From Magnetococcales bacterium (GTDB taxonomy: Bacteria > Pseudomonadota > Magnetococcia > Magnetococcales > DC0425bin3): a DNA stretch of 7,763 nucleotides. Every line of letters begins with the position of its first letter. Positions within the stretch are counted from its first letter, which is position 1. The notes beneath the pieces were generated by a model. The model ran no database searches. It was not told the DNA's origin and worked only from the letters and a program-made list of their open reading frames with translations. The stretch lies in assembly GCA_015229045.1 (NCBI GenBank), contig JADGCJ010000157.1, positions 1 through 7,763 of the forward strand, given 5' to 3'. Positions 1-5,865 of the stretch are shown in pieces. A program made the position numbers and the translations under genes.

Positions 1-1
1 G

Positions 2-433
2 ATCGGCATCGAGGTGTTTCTCGAAGGGATTGCCTCCCTGCTGCGCAAACTGGCAGCCAACGGACAGCGCAATGTGCGCGTGGTTCGTGGCCATGCCCAT
101 CCCATTCTGCGTGACCTGTTGCCGGATGCCAGCATTGACCGGGTGATCATCAACTTTCCCGATCCCTGGCCCAAAAAGCGCCATCACAAACGTCGCCTGA
201 TCCAAACGGAATTTCTTGATTTGTTGGCGTTGAAAATGCGCCCCCAGGGCCGTCTCACCCTGGCGACCGATTGGCAGGAGTATGCCGAATGGATGGCCGC
301 GACCATCAGTGTTCATCCGGCCTTTGTGGGCGGTCCGTCGGCTCCTCCGGAAGAGTGGATCGTCACCCGCTTTCAGGAAAAAGGCCACCTGGCTGGTCGC
401 CCGACGTTTTATTTTTCATATGTAAGGAATTGA
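2..433 (+). CDS. trmB: tRNA (guanine-N7-)-methyltransferase, 3' part
   Basis: This is the C-terminal 143 codons of TrmB, the SAM-dependent enzyme that makes 7-methylguanosine at position 46 in the variable loop of tRNAs. The frame is open to the left edge (visible start I-G-I-E-V-F), so the 5' third of the gene, including the main SAM-binding glycine motif, lies outside the window. The diagnostic stretch FPDPWPKKRHHKRR lies near visible residues 55-68, followed by a family-typical TDWQEYAEWM segment. The protein ends with a degenerate form of the usual TKFExRG...F ending (TRFQEKGHLAGRPTFYF). The GTG at position 14 could be read as a start but is inside the conserved domain, so it is not the real one. 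The gene runs tail to tail with fpr, with six bases between the two stop codons. Identification is firm; only the truncation by the window edge limits it. Confidence 0.95.
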   Translation: MGIEVFLEGIASLLRKLAANGQRNVRVVRGHAHPILRDLLPDASIDRVIINFPDPWPKKRHHKRRLIQTEFLDLLALKMRPQGRLTLATDWQEYAEWMAATISVHPAFVGGPSAPPEEWIVTRFQEKGHLAGRPTFYFSYVRN

Positions 434-439
434 AAAGAT

Positions 440-1255
440 TCACCAATATTTTTCAACATGCAGATTGCCGGGTTCCTTGCGGCTGCCGGGATCGAAGCCC
501 CATGCCTGGAAAGTCTGCATGCCATCTTCCACCAGATCGGGATGGCCGCATAAAAAAATGTGGGTGTGGGCCGGATCCGGGGCAAAACCGCTGATTTCCT
601 GCAAACGTTCCGGGGTGAACCATTCGGTCAGGCGACCGGTGCGACCTTGCCAACCGGTCTCCTCCTGGGGGCGGGAGACGACCGGGGCATAACGAACGGT
701 GGGACATTTCTGGCTGAGGGCTTCGAGATCGGCGCGATAGCCCAGGTCCCAGGAGTGGCTGGCACCATGCAGAATGGCCAGGGGCATGGCAGGACACCGG
801 GTGGCCATGGCCAGGGTGCGCACCATGCTGAGATAGGGAGCCAGTCCCGTTCCCGTGGCCACCAACAGAATGTTCTGTCCCGGGGGAACCCGGTCCAGGG
901 TAAACATGCCCGTGGCTTTGGGTCCCACGAAAAGCCGATCCCCGGTTTTGAGGGCAAAAAGGCGCGGCGTCAATTGACCACCGGTCACCAGGGCAATATA
1001 AAATTCCAGATAATCGGTCTCGTGGCTGCCGGAACTGATGGAGTAGGCCCGGCGAATCAGGCGGTCGGCCTTCTCCGGCGGGACGGTTTCCGGATCGGCA
1101 TCCGCCACCCGGGGGGCAGCCTGCCGCAGACCCAGGACCGTGAATTGCCCCGGTACGAAAGAGATCGGAAAATCCGGTCGAATCCGCAGAATGATCAGGC
1201 GGGGAGAAATGTCCAGTCGTTGGATCAATGTGGCATTGTCGGGTGTGGCGGTCAT
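440..1255 (-). CDS. fpr: ferredoxin-NADP+ reductase (FAD flavoprotein)
   Basis: 271 residues, the usual length for bacterial ferredoxin/flavodoxin-NADP+ reductases, which pass electrons between NADPH and ferredoxin or flavodoxin in the cytoplasm. Seen: a beta-barrel FAD domain (about 1-120) with VPGQF at 34-38 and the FAD-binding RRAYSISS at 68-75; an NADP domain (about 125-271) with ATGTGLAPYLSMVR at 133-146 and FLCGHPD at 234-240; and the C-terminal ...HVEKYW, where the final aromatic residue stacks on the flavin. This ending resembles the E. coli Fpr class more than plastidic enzymes. A loop at about 46-64 before the FAD motif is longer than minimal. The ATG at 1255 is preceded by AGG-rich sequence (AGGAAACAGG on the minus strand). 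The gene is divergent from sspB across 72 bases and converges on trmB. Role in oxidative-stress or biosynthetic electron supply is known for the family, not shown here. Confidence 0.93.
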   Translation of the reverse strand: MTATPDNATLIQRLDISPRLIILRIRPDFPISFVPGQFTVLGLRQAAPRVADADPETVPPEKADRLIRRAYSISSGSHETDYLEFYIALVTGGQLTPRLFALKTGDRLFVGPKATGMFTLDRVPPGQNILLVATGTGLAPYLSMVRTLAMATRCPAMPLAILHGASHSWDLGYRADLEALSQKCPTVRYAPVVSRPQEETGWQGRTGRLTEWFTPERLQEISGFAPDPAHTHIFLCGHPDLVEDGMQTFQAWGFDPGSRKEPGNLHVEKYW

Positions 1256-1327
1256 GGTGGCCTGTTTCCTGATGTCTGGTCTCCGAAACCTTGCCGTGGC
1301 GCGGTCGGAATGTTATAGGATGGTCGC

Positions 1328-1906
1328 ATGATACACGATCAACAAGTTGGCAAGGGAGAGGTGATTCGCACCCTGTTGGAACGGGAGGGGCGGGTCATGC
1401 TCTGTGTGGACGCCACCTGCAAAGGGGTGGAGGTGCCGCGCCGCTTTGCCTCGGACACCGGTTTGCGCCTGGTCCTCAATACCAAAATGCCCCAATCCAT
1501 CGAAATCGGTCTCCGGACCGTCGAGTCCGAGTTGCGCTTTGGCGGCATTCCGCATTATTGCATCATTCCCTATGAGGCGCTGTGGGGGGCGTTCAATCCC
1601 GATTCGGGGCAGGGCATGTTGTGGCCGGAGGCCATGCCGGAACAGCTTCGCAAAGGTTATTTCGCCGCCCAGAATGTCGTCGGTGACAAACAGGGTTCCA
1701 GCCAGGTCACTCCCTTGGGCATCGTGCCGGCGGTGCAGGGTGCTGCAGCCGGGGAGGGGCAGGCCGGGGAAGGTCGCGAACAGCGCGAAAGCGAGGAACG
1801 ACCCAAACTTGCCGTCATTCAGGGGTGCGTCAACCCGGATGCGGCTCCACCACCCGATGGCAAAAAAAAATCCTCTGCCCGCAATCATCTGCGTCTCGTC
1901 AAATAA
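1328..1906 (+). CDS. sspB: SspB-type ClpXP protease specificity adaptor
   Basis: 192 residues. SspB homologues bind ssrA-tagged and some other proteins and tether them to the ClpXP protease. Seen: a folded N-terminal domain (about 8-90) with the family patterns RVMLCVDAT at 22-30, VEVPRRF at 34-40 and LRFGGIPHYCIIPYEALWG at 69-87. A long low-complexity linker rich in Gly, Glu, Gln and Arg follows (about 135-185). The last residues, HLRLVK, match the XB tail (LRVVK in E. coli) that docks on the ClpX zinc-binding domain. Folded domain, flexible linker and XB tail are exactly the family layout. The ATG at 1328 has AGGA eight bases upstream and starts just before the domain. A run of nine A (1862-1870) sits between linker and tail. 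ruvA begins 20 bases downstream, so the two are probably co-transcribed. Family assignment is strong; substrates are unknown. Confidence 0.9.
   Translation: MIHDQQVGKGEVIRTLLEREGRVMLCVDATCKGVEVPRRFASDTGLRLVLNTKMPQSIEIGLRTVESELRFGGIPHYCIIPYEALWGAFNPDSGQGMLWPEAMPEQLRKGYFAAQNVVGDKQGSSQVTPLGIVPAVQGAAAGEGQAGEGREQRESEERPKLAVIQGCVNPDAAPPPDGKKKSSARNHLRLVK
1862..1870 (+). other. A9 homopolymer inside sspB
   Basis: Nine consecutive A residues form three lysine codons (residues 179-181) just before the ClpX-docking tail of SspB. In frame they include an A_AAA_AAA slippery heptamer. A -1 shift here would replace the final SARNHLRLVK with about 30 unrelated residues running into the start of ruvA (stop near 1961). 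The tract is plain in the sequence; any real slippage is inference. Confidence 0.5.
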
Positions 1907-1926
1907 ATCATTGAGAGAGTCCTTTC

Positions 1927-2547
1927 ATGATCGCACGGCTGCGGGGTGTGTTGGCGGATAAGCAGCCCAACCAGGTTCTGGTGGATGTGGGAGGGGTCGG
2001 GTATCGGGTTTTCATTCCCTTTTCCACCTACACGCAGTTGCCCAATGTGGGCGAAGCCGCCGAACTGTGGACCGTTACTTTCGTTCGGGAAGATTTGATT
2101 CACCTGTATGGTTTTGCCACTCAGGAAGAAAAGGTCCTATTTAATTTATTGATCGGGGTTTCCGGGGTGGGGGGTCGCCTGGCCCTGGCTGTTCTTTCGA
2201 CGCTTGCCCCTGCCGTCATTCTGGACGCCCTGGCCCGGGAGGATGTGACCACCCTCAGCCGGGTACCCGGCATCGGCAAAAAAACCGCCCAGCGTTTGGC
2301 CATGGAATTGAAAGAGAAGGTGGCCACGGTGGCCTGTTCCATCTCCCCCACGGCCAATCTTCCCGGACCTCCCGGATCCAACACCCCATCGCCTCCCGCG
2401 CTCCTGAAGGCAGAATTGACCTCGGCCCTGATCAATCTTGGCTTCAAGCCCGCCCAGGTCGAACAAACCCTGCGCCGGGTTCTTACCCAGGATACCGTGC
2501 GTCTGGAGGACGGATTGCGTCTGGCCCTGAGGGATTTGTCGGCCTGA
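1927..2547 (+). CDS. ruvA: Holliday junction DNA helicase subunit RuvA
   Basis: 206 residues, full length for RuvA, the tetramer that clamps four-way DNA junctions and recruits the RuvB motor for branch migration in recombination and repair. Seen: domain I (1-62) beginning MIARLRG, with VGGVGYRV at 21-28 and the acidic pin residues E55 and D56 in VRED followed by LYGF; domain II with two helix-hairpin-helix motifs, GVSGVGGRLAL at 77-87 and VPGIGKKTAQRLAMELKEK at 113-131; a flexible Pro/Ser/Asn linker (about 136-158); and domain III (159-206) with SALINLGFKPAQVEQTLRRV, the RuvB-contact domain. The ATG at 1927 has a GAGAG Shine-Dalgarno-like sequence about nine bases upstream. Neither ruvC upstream nor ruvB downstream is present: the usual ruvCAB or ruvAB order is broken, with sspB in front and a toxin-antitoxin region behind. 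Confidence 0.97.
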   Translation: MIARLRGVLADKQPNQVLVDVGGVGYRVFIPFSTYTQLPNVGEAAELWTVTFVREDLIHLYGFATQEEKVLFNLLIGVSGVGGRLALAVLSTLAPAVILDALAREDVTTLSRVPGIGKKTAQRLAMELKEKVATVACSISPTANLPGPPGSNTPSPPALLKAELTSALINLGFKPAQVEQTLRRVLTQDTVRLEDGLRLALRDLSA

Positions 2548-2649
2548 AAAGCAACCGTACCTCATCCTGTCAAGGATCTTTCTCTCCCCATTCTCAAGAG
2601 TATTGAGCGTCAGACGAAGATGAAAATCAGGTAATGTAGGAGGTGTTTT
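2548..2649. other. intergenic gap after ruvA with ribosome binding site
   Basis: About 100 bases without a convincing gene. It contains a small inverted repeat, CTCAA-gagta-TTGAG (around 2594-2608), too short and not followed by a T run, so it is not called as a terminator. At 2638-2644 a perfect AGGAGGT Shine-Dalgarno sequence sits five bases before the ATG of the small ORF at 2650. No good -35/-10 pair was found by eye. Confidence 0.5.
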
Positions 2650-2853
2650 ATGGAAATTCGGCATTACCCGGCCATTCTCTACCGTAGACGCATCCTTATC
2701 CGAACAGAAATTCCCTGCCGATGGGTTCGGCTTAATCTTTCCATGGCCGAGACCTTGGTATTGCAGGTCGATCATGCTGCCAAGGCATTGGGCATGAACC
2801 GGTCCGGGTACCTGGCCGAAGCGGCGCGACAGATGCTGTCCAGGAGTACTTGA
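2650..2853 (+). pseudogene. HicB-like remnant: N-terminal strand joined to ribbon-helix-helix end
   Basis: 67 codons with a perfect AGGAGGT ribosome binding site. Residues 1-10 (MEIRHYPAIL) look like the first beta strand of a HicB antitoxin. Residues 26-64 (VRLNLSMAETLVLQVDHAAK, then ALGMNRSGYLAEAARQML) look like the C-terminal ribbon-helix-helix DNA-binding domain of the longer HicB proteins. The HicB core normally between them (FxVxFPDLPGC... and the following helix, roughly 70 residues) is missing; only about 15 unconserved residues (YRRRILIRTEIPCRW) bridge the two. The simplest reading is an internal deletion that kept the frame, leaving a remnant. An alternative is a functional stand-alone DNA-binding protein, since the start signals and domain are intact. 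There is no hicA upstream. It converges on the minus-strand hicA with only three bases between stops. Family assignment of the RHH part is fairly confident; the pseudogene label is inference. Confidence 0.6.
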
Positions 2854-2856
2854 TTG

Positions 2857-3075
2857 TCATGATTCGAGGAATGCGTCCACAGGCAGACCTGACTGACGTA
2901 TGATGGCCCGCAGGGTACCACGGTCCAGTTGTTTGTGATCGGGCACCACCAGTTGCGAGAAAGGGTTATTCCGTTGCACCACCATATGGCTGCCCTTTTG
3001 GCGCATCAACCGAAAGCCGTAGCGTTCCAATATGGCCAAGCATTCGCGACCGGAAAGTTGTGGCAGTCGGTTCAC
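2857..3075 (-). CDS. hicA: HicA-family mRNA interferase toxin
   Basis: 72 residues, typical for HicA, a small dsRBD-like ribonuclease that cleaves mRNA when free of HicB. Seen: the N-terminal PQLSGRECLAILERYGF pattern, then R-Q-K-G-S-H-M-V at 25-32 with the conserved catalytic His at 30, and a C-terminal VVPDHKQLDRGTLRAIIRQSGL typical of the family's second half. The start is GTG at 3075-3073, overlapping the stop of the upstream antitoxin by four bases (GTGA), which implies translational coupling. The order is antitoxin then toxin, the reverse of E. coli hicAB but common in other HicBA loci. All expected residues are intact, so the toxin is probably active. Confidence 0.9.
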   Translation of the reverse strand: MNRLPQLSGRECLAILERYGFRLMRQKGSHMVVQRNNPFSQLVVPDHKQLDRGTLRAIIRQSGLPVDAFLES

Positions 3076-3278
3076 ACAGCTACCAATAGGATTTCAAACT
3101 GTTCATCTGGTACCGGGGCATGTTTTTCTTCAAGGACTTCAATATATACCTCAATGGCTTCCCGGATATTGACGATGGCATCCCCTCTGGTTTTTCCCTG
3201 ACTGACGCAACCGGGCAGGCTGGGGCACTCTGCCACCCAAAAGCCGTCATCACCAGGATAGATGATCACTTGTCGCAT
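3072..3278 (-). CDS. hicB: HicB-family antitoxin, short form
   Basis: 68 residues from the ATG at 3278. HicB binds and blocks HicA. Seen: the partially degraded RNase-H-like fold signature, with VIIYPGDDGFWVAECPSLPG at 4-23 followed by CVSQGKTRGDAIVNIREAIE at 24-43, the well-known antitoxin pattern. The protein stops at residue 68 and has no helix-turn-helix or ribbon-helix-helix extension, so it should neutralise the toxin but cannot obviously bind its own operator. The ATG at 3278 is chosen because AAGGA lies seven bases upstream and homology begins there. The frame stays open to a GTG at 3404, giving 42 extra residues without HicB similarity and with no ribosome binding site. It overlaps hicA by four bases and lies 135 bases downstream of mcp on the same strand. 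Confidence 0.88.
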   Translation of the reverse strand: MRQVIIYPGDDGFWVAECPSLPGCVSQGKTRGDAIVNIREAIEVYIEVLEEKHAPVPDEQFEILLVAV

Positions 3279-3348
3279 GCCGGCATCCTTCCAACGTTCC
3301 GTTCCATTCTCGATACGCAAGTTTGATAAGTCCCAACCGGAACCCTGT

Positions 3349-3382
3349 CCGGGAAGGAAGGGCAACGCCGCTTCCTTCCCGG
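3349..3382 (-). other. strong 12-bp hairpin between mcp and hicB
   Basis: CCGGGAAGGAAG at 3349-3360 is the exact reverse complement of CTTCCTTCCCGG at 3371-3382, with a 10-base spacer (GGCAACGCCG) that can add a GGC/GCC pairing. It starts 32 bases after the mcp stop in the direction of transcription. The bases that follow on the minus strand are not T-rich, so it is not a standard intrinsic terminator. It may act as a 3'-end stabiliser, a Rho-assisted stop or an insulator for the toxin-antitoxin pair. Confidence 0.6.
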
Positions 3383-3413
3383 GTGGATTCACACTCCGAG
3401 TCACCTCGTAGGT

Positions 3414-5177
3414 TCAGAAATTTTCAAACTCATCCTCTTTGCCGGAGCCATGCGCGTCATTCATATCCAGATCAACTCCCGATGCGGCTCCCTTGCCGTG
3501 GGTTGCCGATGCCGCCGGTTTTTTGGTGCCTGGTTTTTTGGCTGCCGGTTTGGCATGGGTGAGTTGCAAGGGGGCGGCTGATTTTTGTGAGGTGGAGGGC
3601 GCTTTTGGGGTGCTGGGCGCTTTTTTGGCCATTTTGGGTTTGGCGGAACCGTGCGACCCTTCGCCGGTCCGGAAAAAGCCGATGGCCTGCGCGAGAATAT
3701 CGGCCTGGGCAGAGAGTTCTTCGGAGGTGGCGGCCATCTCTTCCGAGGCTCCGGCGTTTTGCTGGATCACCTGGTCCAACTGCTGAATGGCGGAATTGAT
3801 CTGTTGTGCCCCCTGGGTTTGTTCCTGACTGGAGGCGGCAATACCCTGAATCAGTTCCGCAGTCTTGCGAATGTCCGGCACGAGCTTGCTGATGATCCCA
3901 CCCGCCCGTTCCGCCACCTGCACGCTGGAAGCGGAGAGCTGACTGATCTCTCCGGCGGCCAGTTGGCTTCGTTCGGCCAGTTTGCGGACTTCCGCCGCCA
4001 CCACCGCGAACCCCTTGCCATGCTCACCGGCCCGGGCCGCTTCGATGGCCGCATTCAGGGCGAGGAGGTTGGTCTGCCGGGCAATTTCTTCGATGATGCT
4101 GATCTTGCTGGCAATCTGCTTCATGGCGGTCACGGCTTCGTTGACGGCGTTGCCGCCATCTTCGGCATCCTTGGAGGCAATCCGGGCAATTTTTTCGGTG
4201 GTCTGGGATGTTTCGGTATTGTTGGCAATGTTGGCCGACATTTGCTCCATGGCGGCGGAGGTCTCTTCGACCGAGGCGGCCTGTTCGGTGGCCCCCTGGG
4301 AGAGATTCTGGGCGCTGTCGGAAAGCTCGTTGCTGCCGGCGGCAACATTGTCGGATGCGTTGCGCACATCATTGACCACTTCCCGCAATTTTTCCACCAT
4401 GGCGCGCATTGCCTCAGACAGCTTGCCCAGTTCATCCTGCCGGCGTTCAACGTTGATGTTTTGGGTCAGATCGCCATTGGCCAGGGCCGTGGCCAGTCTG
4501 ACCCCGGCATCCAGGGGAGCTGTGATGGAGCGGGAGATGAGGGCACCCATGCCCATGCCCAGAATCACGGCGATGACGATGAGGATGATCATCAGGTTGC
4601 GACTGCTTTCGTATATGACCGTATTTTCATCCGAGACGGCTTTGGCACGCCCTTCCTTCACCTTGGCCAATTCAGCCACCAGACCATCCACCACATTCAG
4701 CTTTTCGCGTCCCTTGCCAAAGCTGAGTTCCACTGCGGCCTTGTTTTTGGCGGCATCTTCGCCTTGTGCCTGACGAATGACTTCCTCATGCACCGCTTTC
4801 CATTCGGAAATGGCAGTATCCAGTTTGGCCAGGAGTTCCTTGCCTTTTTCGGTGTACAACTTGGATTTTGCCGTATTGAAATCATCTTGTAGTGCCTTGA
4901 AAAGCTCGGGCAACCGGGACGTATAGCGATCCTTTTGTTCCTTGCTGGTCGAGAGCAGGTAATTTTTTTCCGCCCGCACAACATTGAGAACATCAATGTT
5001 GATTTCCTTGATGGCGCTCATTCCCAGCAATTCGACTTCATAAAGCCTGGTGTCGGCGGCATCTATTTCGCCCATGTTGCTGATTCCCACCCAGCCCACG
5101 ATGCCCATCATGATGGAGATGAGTAAAAATGCCATGGTCAGTTTGGCACCGACCTTCATGTCCAGAATCCACTGCAT
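3414..5177 (-). CDS. methyl-accepting chemotaxis protein with Lys/Ala/Pro tail and pentapeptide
   Basis: 587 residues from the ATG at 5177, which has AGGGGA seven bases upstream. An in-frame TTG at 5264 would add 29 unlikely residues. The protein is an inner-membrane chemoreceptor controlling the CheA kinase. Domain order: TM1 about 11-31; a periplasmic four-helix-bundle sensor of the 4HB_MCP type, 32-193, with RAEKNYLL at 68-75; TM2 about 194-215; HAMP about 216-268; and a cytoplasmic coiled-coil signalling domain to about 500. The hairpin tip, including [19 protein letters not shown], lies at 367-385. Glu/Gln pairs at 298-313 and 479-488 are likely methylation sites. After FFRTGEG comes an about 70-residue Lys/Ala/Pro/Ser-rich linker (508-575), and the protein ends EDEFENF. 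EFENF fits the x-aromatic-x-x-aromatic CheR/CheB docking pentapeptide. It follows cheW by 83 bases. The ligand is not evident. Confidence 0.95.
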   Translation of the reverse strand: MQWILDMKVGAKLTMAFLLISIMMGIVGWVGISNMGEIDAADTRLYEVELLGMSAIKEINIDVLNVVRAEKNYLLSTSKEQKDRYTSRLPELFKALQDDFNTAKSKLYTEKGKELLAKLDTAISEWKAVHEEVIRQAQGEDAAKNKAAVELSFGKGREKLNVVDGLVAELAKVKEGRAKAVSDENTVIYESSRNLMIILIVIAVILGMGMGALISRSITAPLDAGVRLATALANGDLTQNINVERRQDELGKLSEAMRAMVEKLREVVNDVRNASDNVAAGSNELSDSAQNLSQGATEQAASVEETSAAMEQMSANIANNTETSQTTEKIARIASKDAEDGGNAVNEAVTAMKQIASKISIIEEIARQTNLLALNAAIEAARAGEHGKGFAVVAAEVRKLAERSQLAAGEISQLSASSVQVAERAGGIISKLVPDIRKTAELIQGIAASSQEQTQGAQQINSAIQQLDQVIQQNAGASEEMAATSEELSAQADILAQAIGFFRTGEGSHGSAKPKMAKKAPSTPKAPSTSQKSAAPLQLTHAKPAAKKPGTKKPAASATHGKGAASGVDLDMNDAHGSGKEDEFENF

Positions 5178-5260
5178 GTGTAATTCCCCTGTATTTGGAA
5201 TGGCTACAAAAACACCCGGGTTTGGTCTGTGTTGCGATGCATGACCCATGGAGGCTCGAA
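5178..5260 (-). promoter_or_regulatory. cheW-mcp spacer with mcp ribosome binding site
   Basis: 83 bases between the cheW stop and the mcp start. AGGGGA (complement of 5185-5190) is the ribosome binding site deciding the mcp start. No terminator or clear promoter was seen, which is consistent with one cheV-cheW-mcp transcript. Confidence 0.45.
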
Positions 5261-5797
5261 TCAATGCACCGCCTGCTGCATGGACATGAGATCCTCATTG
5301 GAAAAGACCCGGTTGATGTCGAGGATCATGATGAACTGGTTGTCATGCTTGCCCATGCCCTTGAGAAATTCGCTGCGCAGATTGGTGCCGATTTTGGGGG
5401 CTGGCTCGATTTTGTCATGATCGATGTCCATGACTTCCTTGACGGAGTCAGCCAGGGCACCGATCTGCCGGACCGTCTCGTCCTGGACGATTTCGACGAT
5501 GATGATGCAGGTATTGACGGTCCGTTCGGACTCGGCCATGCTGAATTTCATGCGCATATCGACCACGGGGACCACCTTTCCCCGCAGATTGATGATGCCG
5601 CGCATGAATTCGGGCGTGCGCGGCACATGGGTGATGGCGGTATATTCCAAAACCTCGCGCACCTTGGCAATATCCACGGCAAAAATTTCGTTGTCGAGGG
5701 TGAAGGTCAAATATTGGGTACAGGCCAATTCCTCTCCCCGTGTCCTGCTGGCGTGCATGTCAGTCTTTGCCAAGACGTTGCCTGTTTCTTCGTTCAT
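5261..5797 (-). CDS. cheW: chemotaxis coupling protein CheW
   Basis: 178 residues: a single CheW SH3-like domain with a short N-terminal extension. CheW bridges chemoreceptors and the CheA kinase in polar arrays. Seen: [19 protein letters not shown] at 28-46, VREVLEY at 46-52, [20 protein letters not shown] at 59-78 (the conserved NLRG at 70-73), then VDMRMKF, and a C-terminal half with VDSVxEV-like DSVKEVMDI at 117-125 and the [11 protein letters not shown] ending. Nothing key is missing. The ATG at 5797 follows GGAGGGG on the minus strand. It lies 68 bases after the cheV stop, a gap occupied by a partial duplicate of the cheV 3' end, and is followed by mcp. The ending, about 20 residues longer than the domain, is ordinary. 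Assignment is firm. Confidence 0.95.
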   Translation of the reverse strand: MNEETGNVLAKTDMHASRTRGEELACTQYLTFTLDNEIFAVDIAKVREVLEYTAITHVPRTPEFMRGIINLRGKVVPVVDMRMKFSMAESERTVNTCIIIVEIVQDETVRQIGALADSVKEVMDIDHDKIEPAPKIGTNLRSEFLKGMGKHDNQFIMILDINRVFSNEDLMSMQQAVH

Positions 5798-5812
5798 GGT
5801 TCCCCTCCCTTG

Positions 5813-5863
5813 TCATTGAATCTTTTTTTGATCCACCTTGGCCAGTTGGTCCGGAATGGCCTG
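5813..5863 (-). pseudogene. duplicated 3' end of cheV
   Basis: Immediately after the cheV stop, the minus strand repeats the last codons of cheV with changes. It reads Q-A-I-P-D-Q-L-A-K-V-D-Q-K-K-I-Q then TGA, against Q-A-I-L-D-Q-L-A-K-V-D-Q-K-E-I-Q then TAA in the true gene. It has no start codon or upstream coding sequence of its own, so it is a fragment. The cheW ribosome binding site follows directly. Either a local slippage duplication or the residue of a deleted second cheV would produce this. Confidence 0.75.
5817..5863. repeat. 47-bp imperfect direct repeat, copy 2
   Basis: 43 of 47 bases match 5870-5916 at an offset of 53 bases. Differences are at 5824, 5849, 5853 and 5861. This copy lies between cheV and cheW. 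Confidence 0.9.
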
Positions 5864-5865
5864 TG

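Noticed and set aside
560..1318. 252-codon plus-strand open frame opposite fpr
   Set aside because: The minus-strand frame carries all ferredoxin-NADP+ reductase motifs; this frame is Gly/Gln/Arg-rich with no family features.
1291..1319. TTGCCG-17-TATAGG as an sspB promoter
   Set aside because: The spacing is ideal and each half matches 4 of 6, but the -10 box ends only eight bases before the start codon and overlaps the apparent ribosome binding site, so it would give a leaderless message. It is kept only as a weak possibility.
2278..2284. A7 run in ruvA as a programmed frameshift site
   Set aside because: The phase (GGC AAA AAA ACC) does not form a standard -1 heptamer, and RuvA continues intact in the original frame.
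2146..2775. 209-codon minus-strand open frame covering ruvA and the following gap
   Set aside because: It is antisense to the conserved RuvA and the RHH ORF, with no recognisable motif.
2651..2790. A +1-frame reading of the small HicB-like ORF containing DGFGLIFPW, similar to the HicB core GxxFPDLPG
   Set aside because: It overlaps the codons already needed for the strong RHH match in the main frame, so both cannot derive from one ancestral HicB; treated as coincidence.
3651..4892. 413-codon open frame on the plus strand opposite mcp
   Set aside because: It lies wholly inside the clearly coding mcp gene on the other strand, is Gly/His/Phe-rich low complexity with no recognisable domain, and is a codon-bias shadow.
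5178..5264. Extended mcp start at an in-frame TTG (5264) overlapping the cheW stop
   Set aside because: The added 29 residues are not membrane-like or family-like, and the ATG at 5177 has a good ribosome binding site just before the first transmembrane segment.
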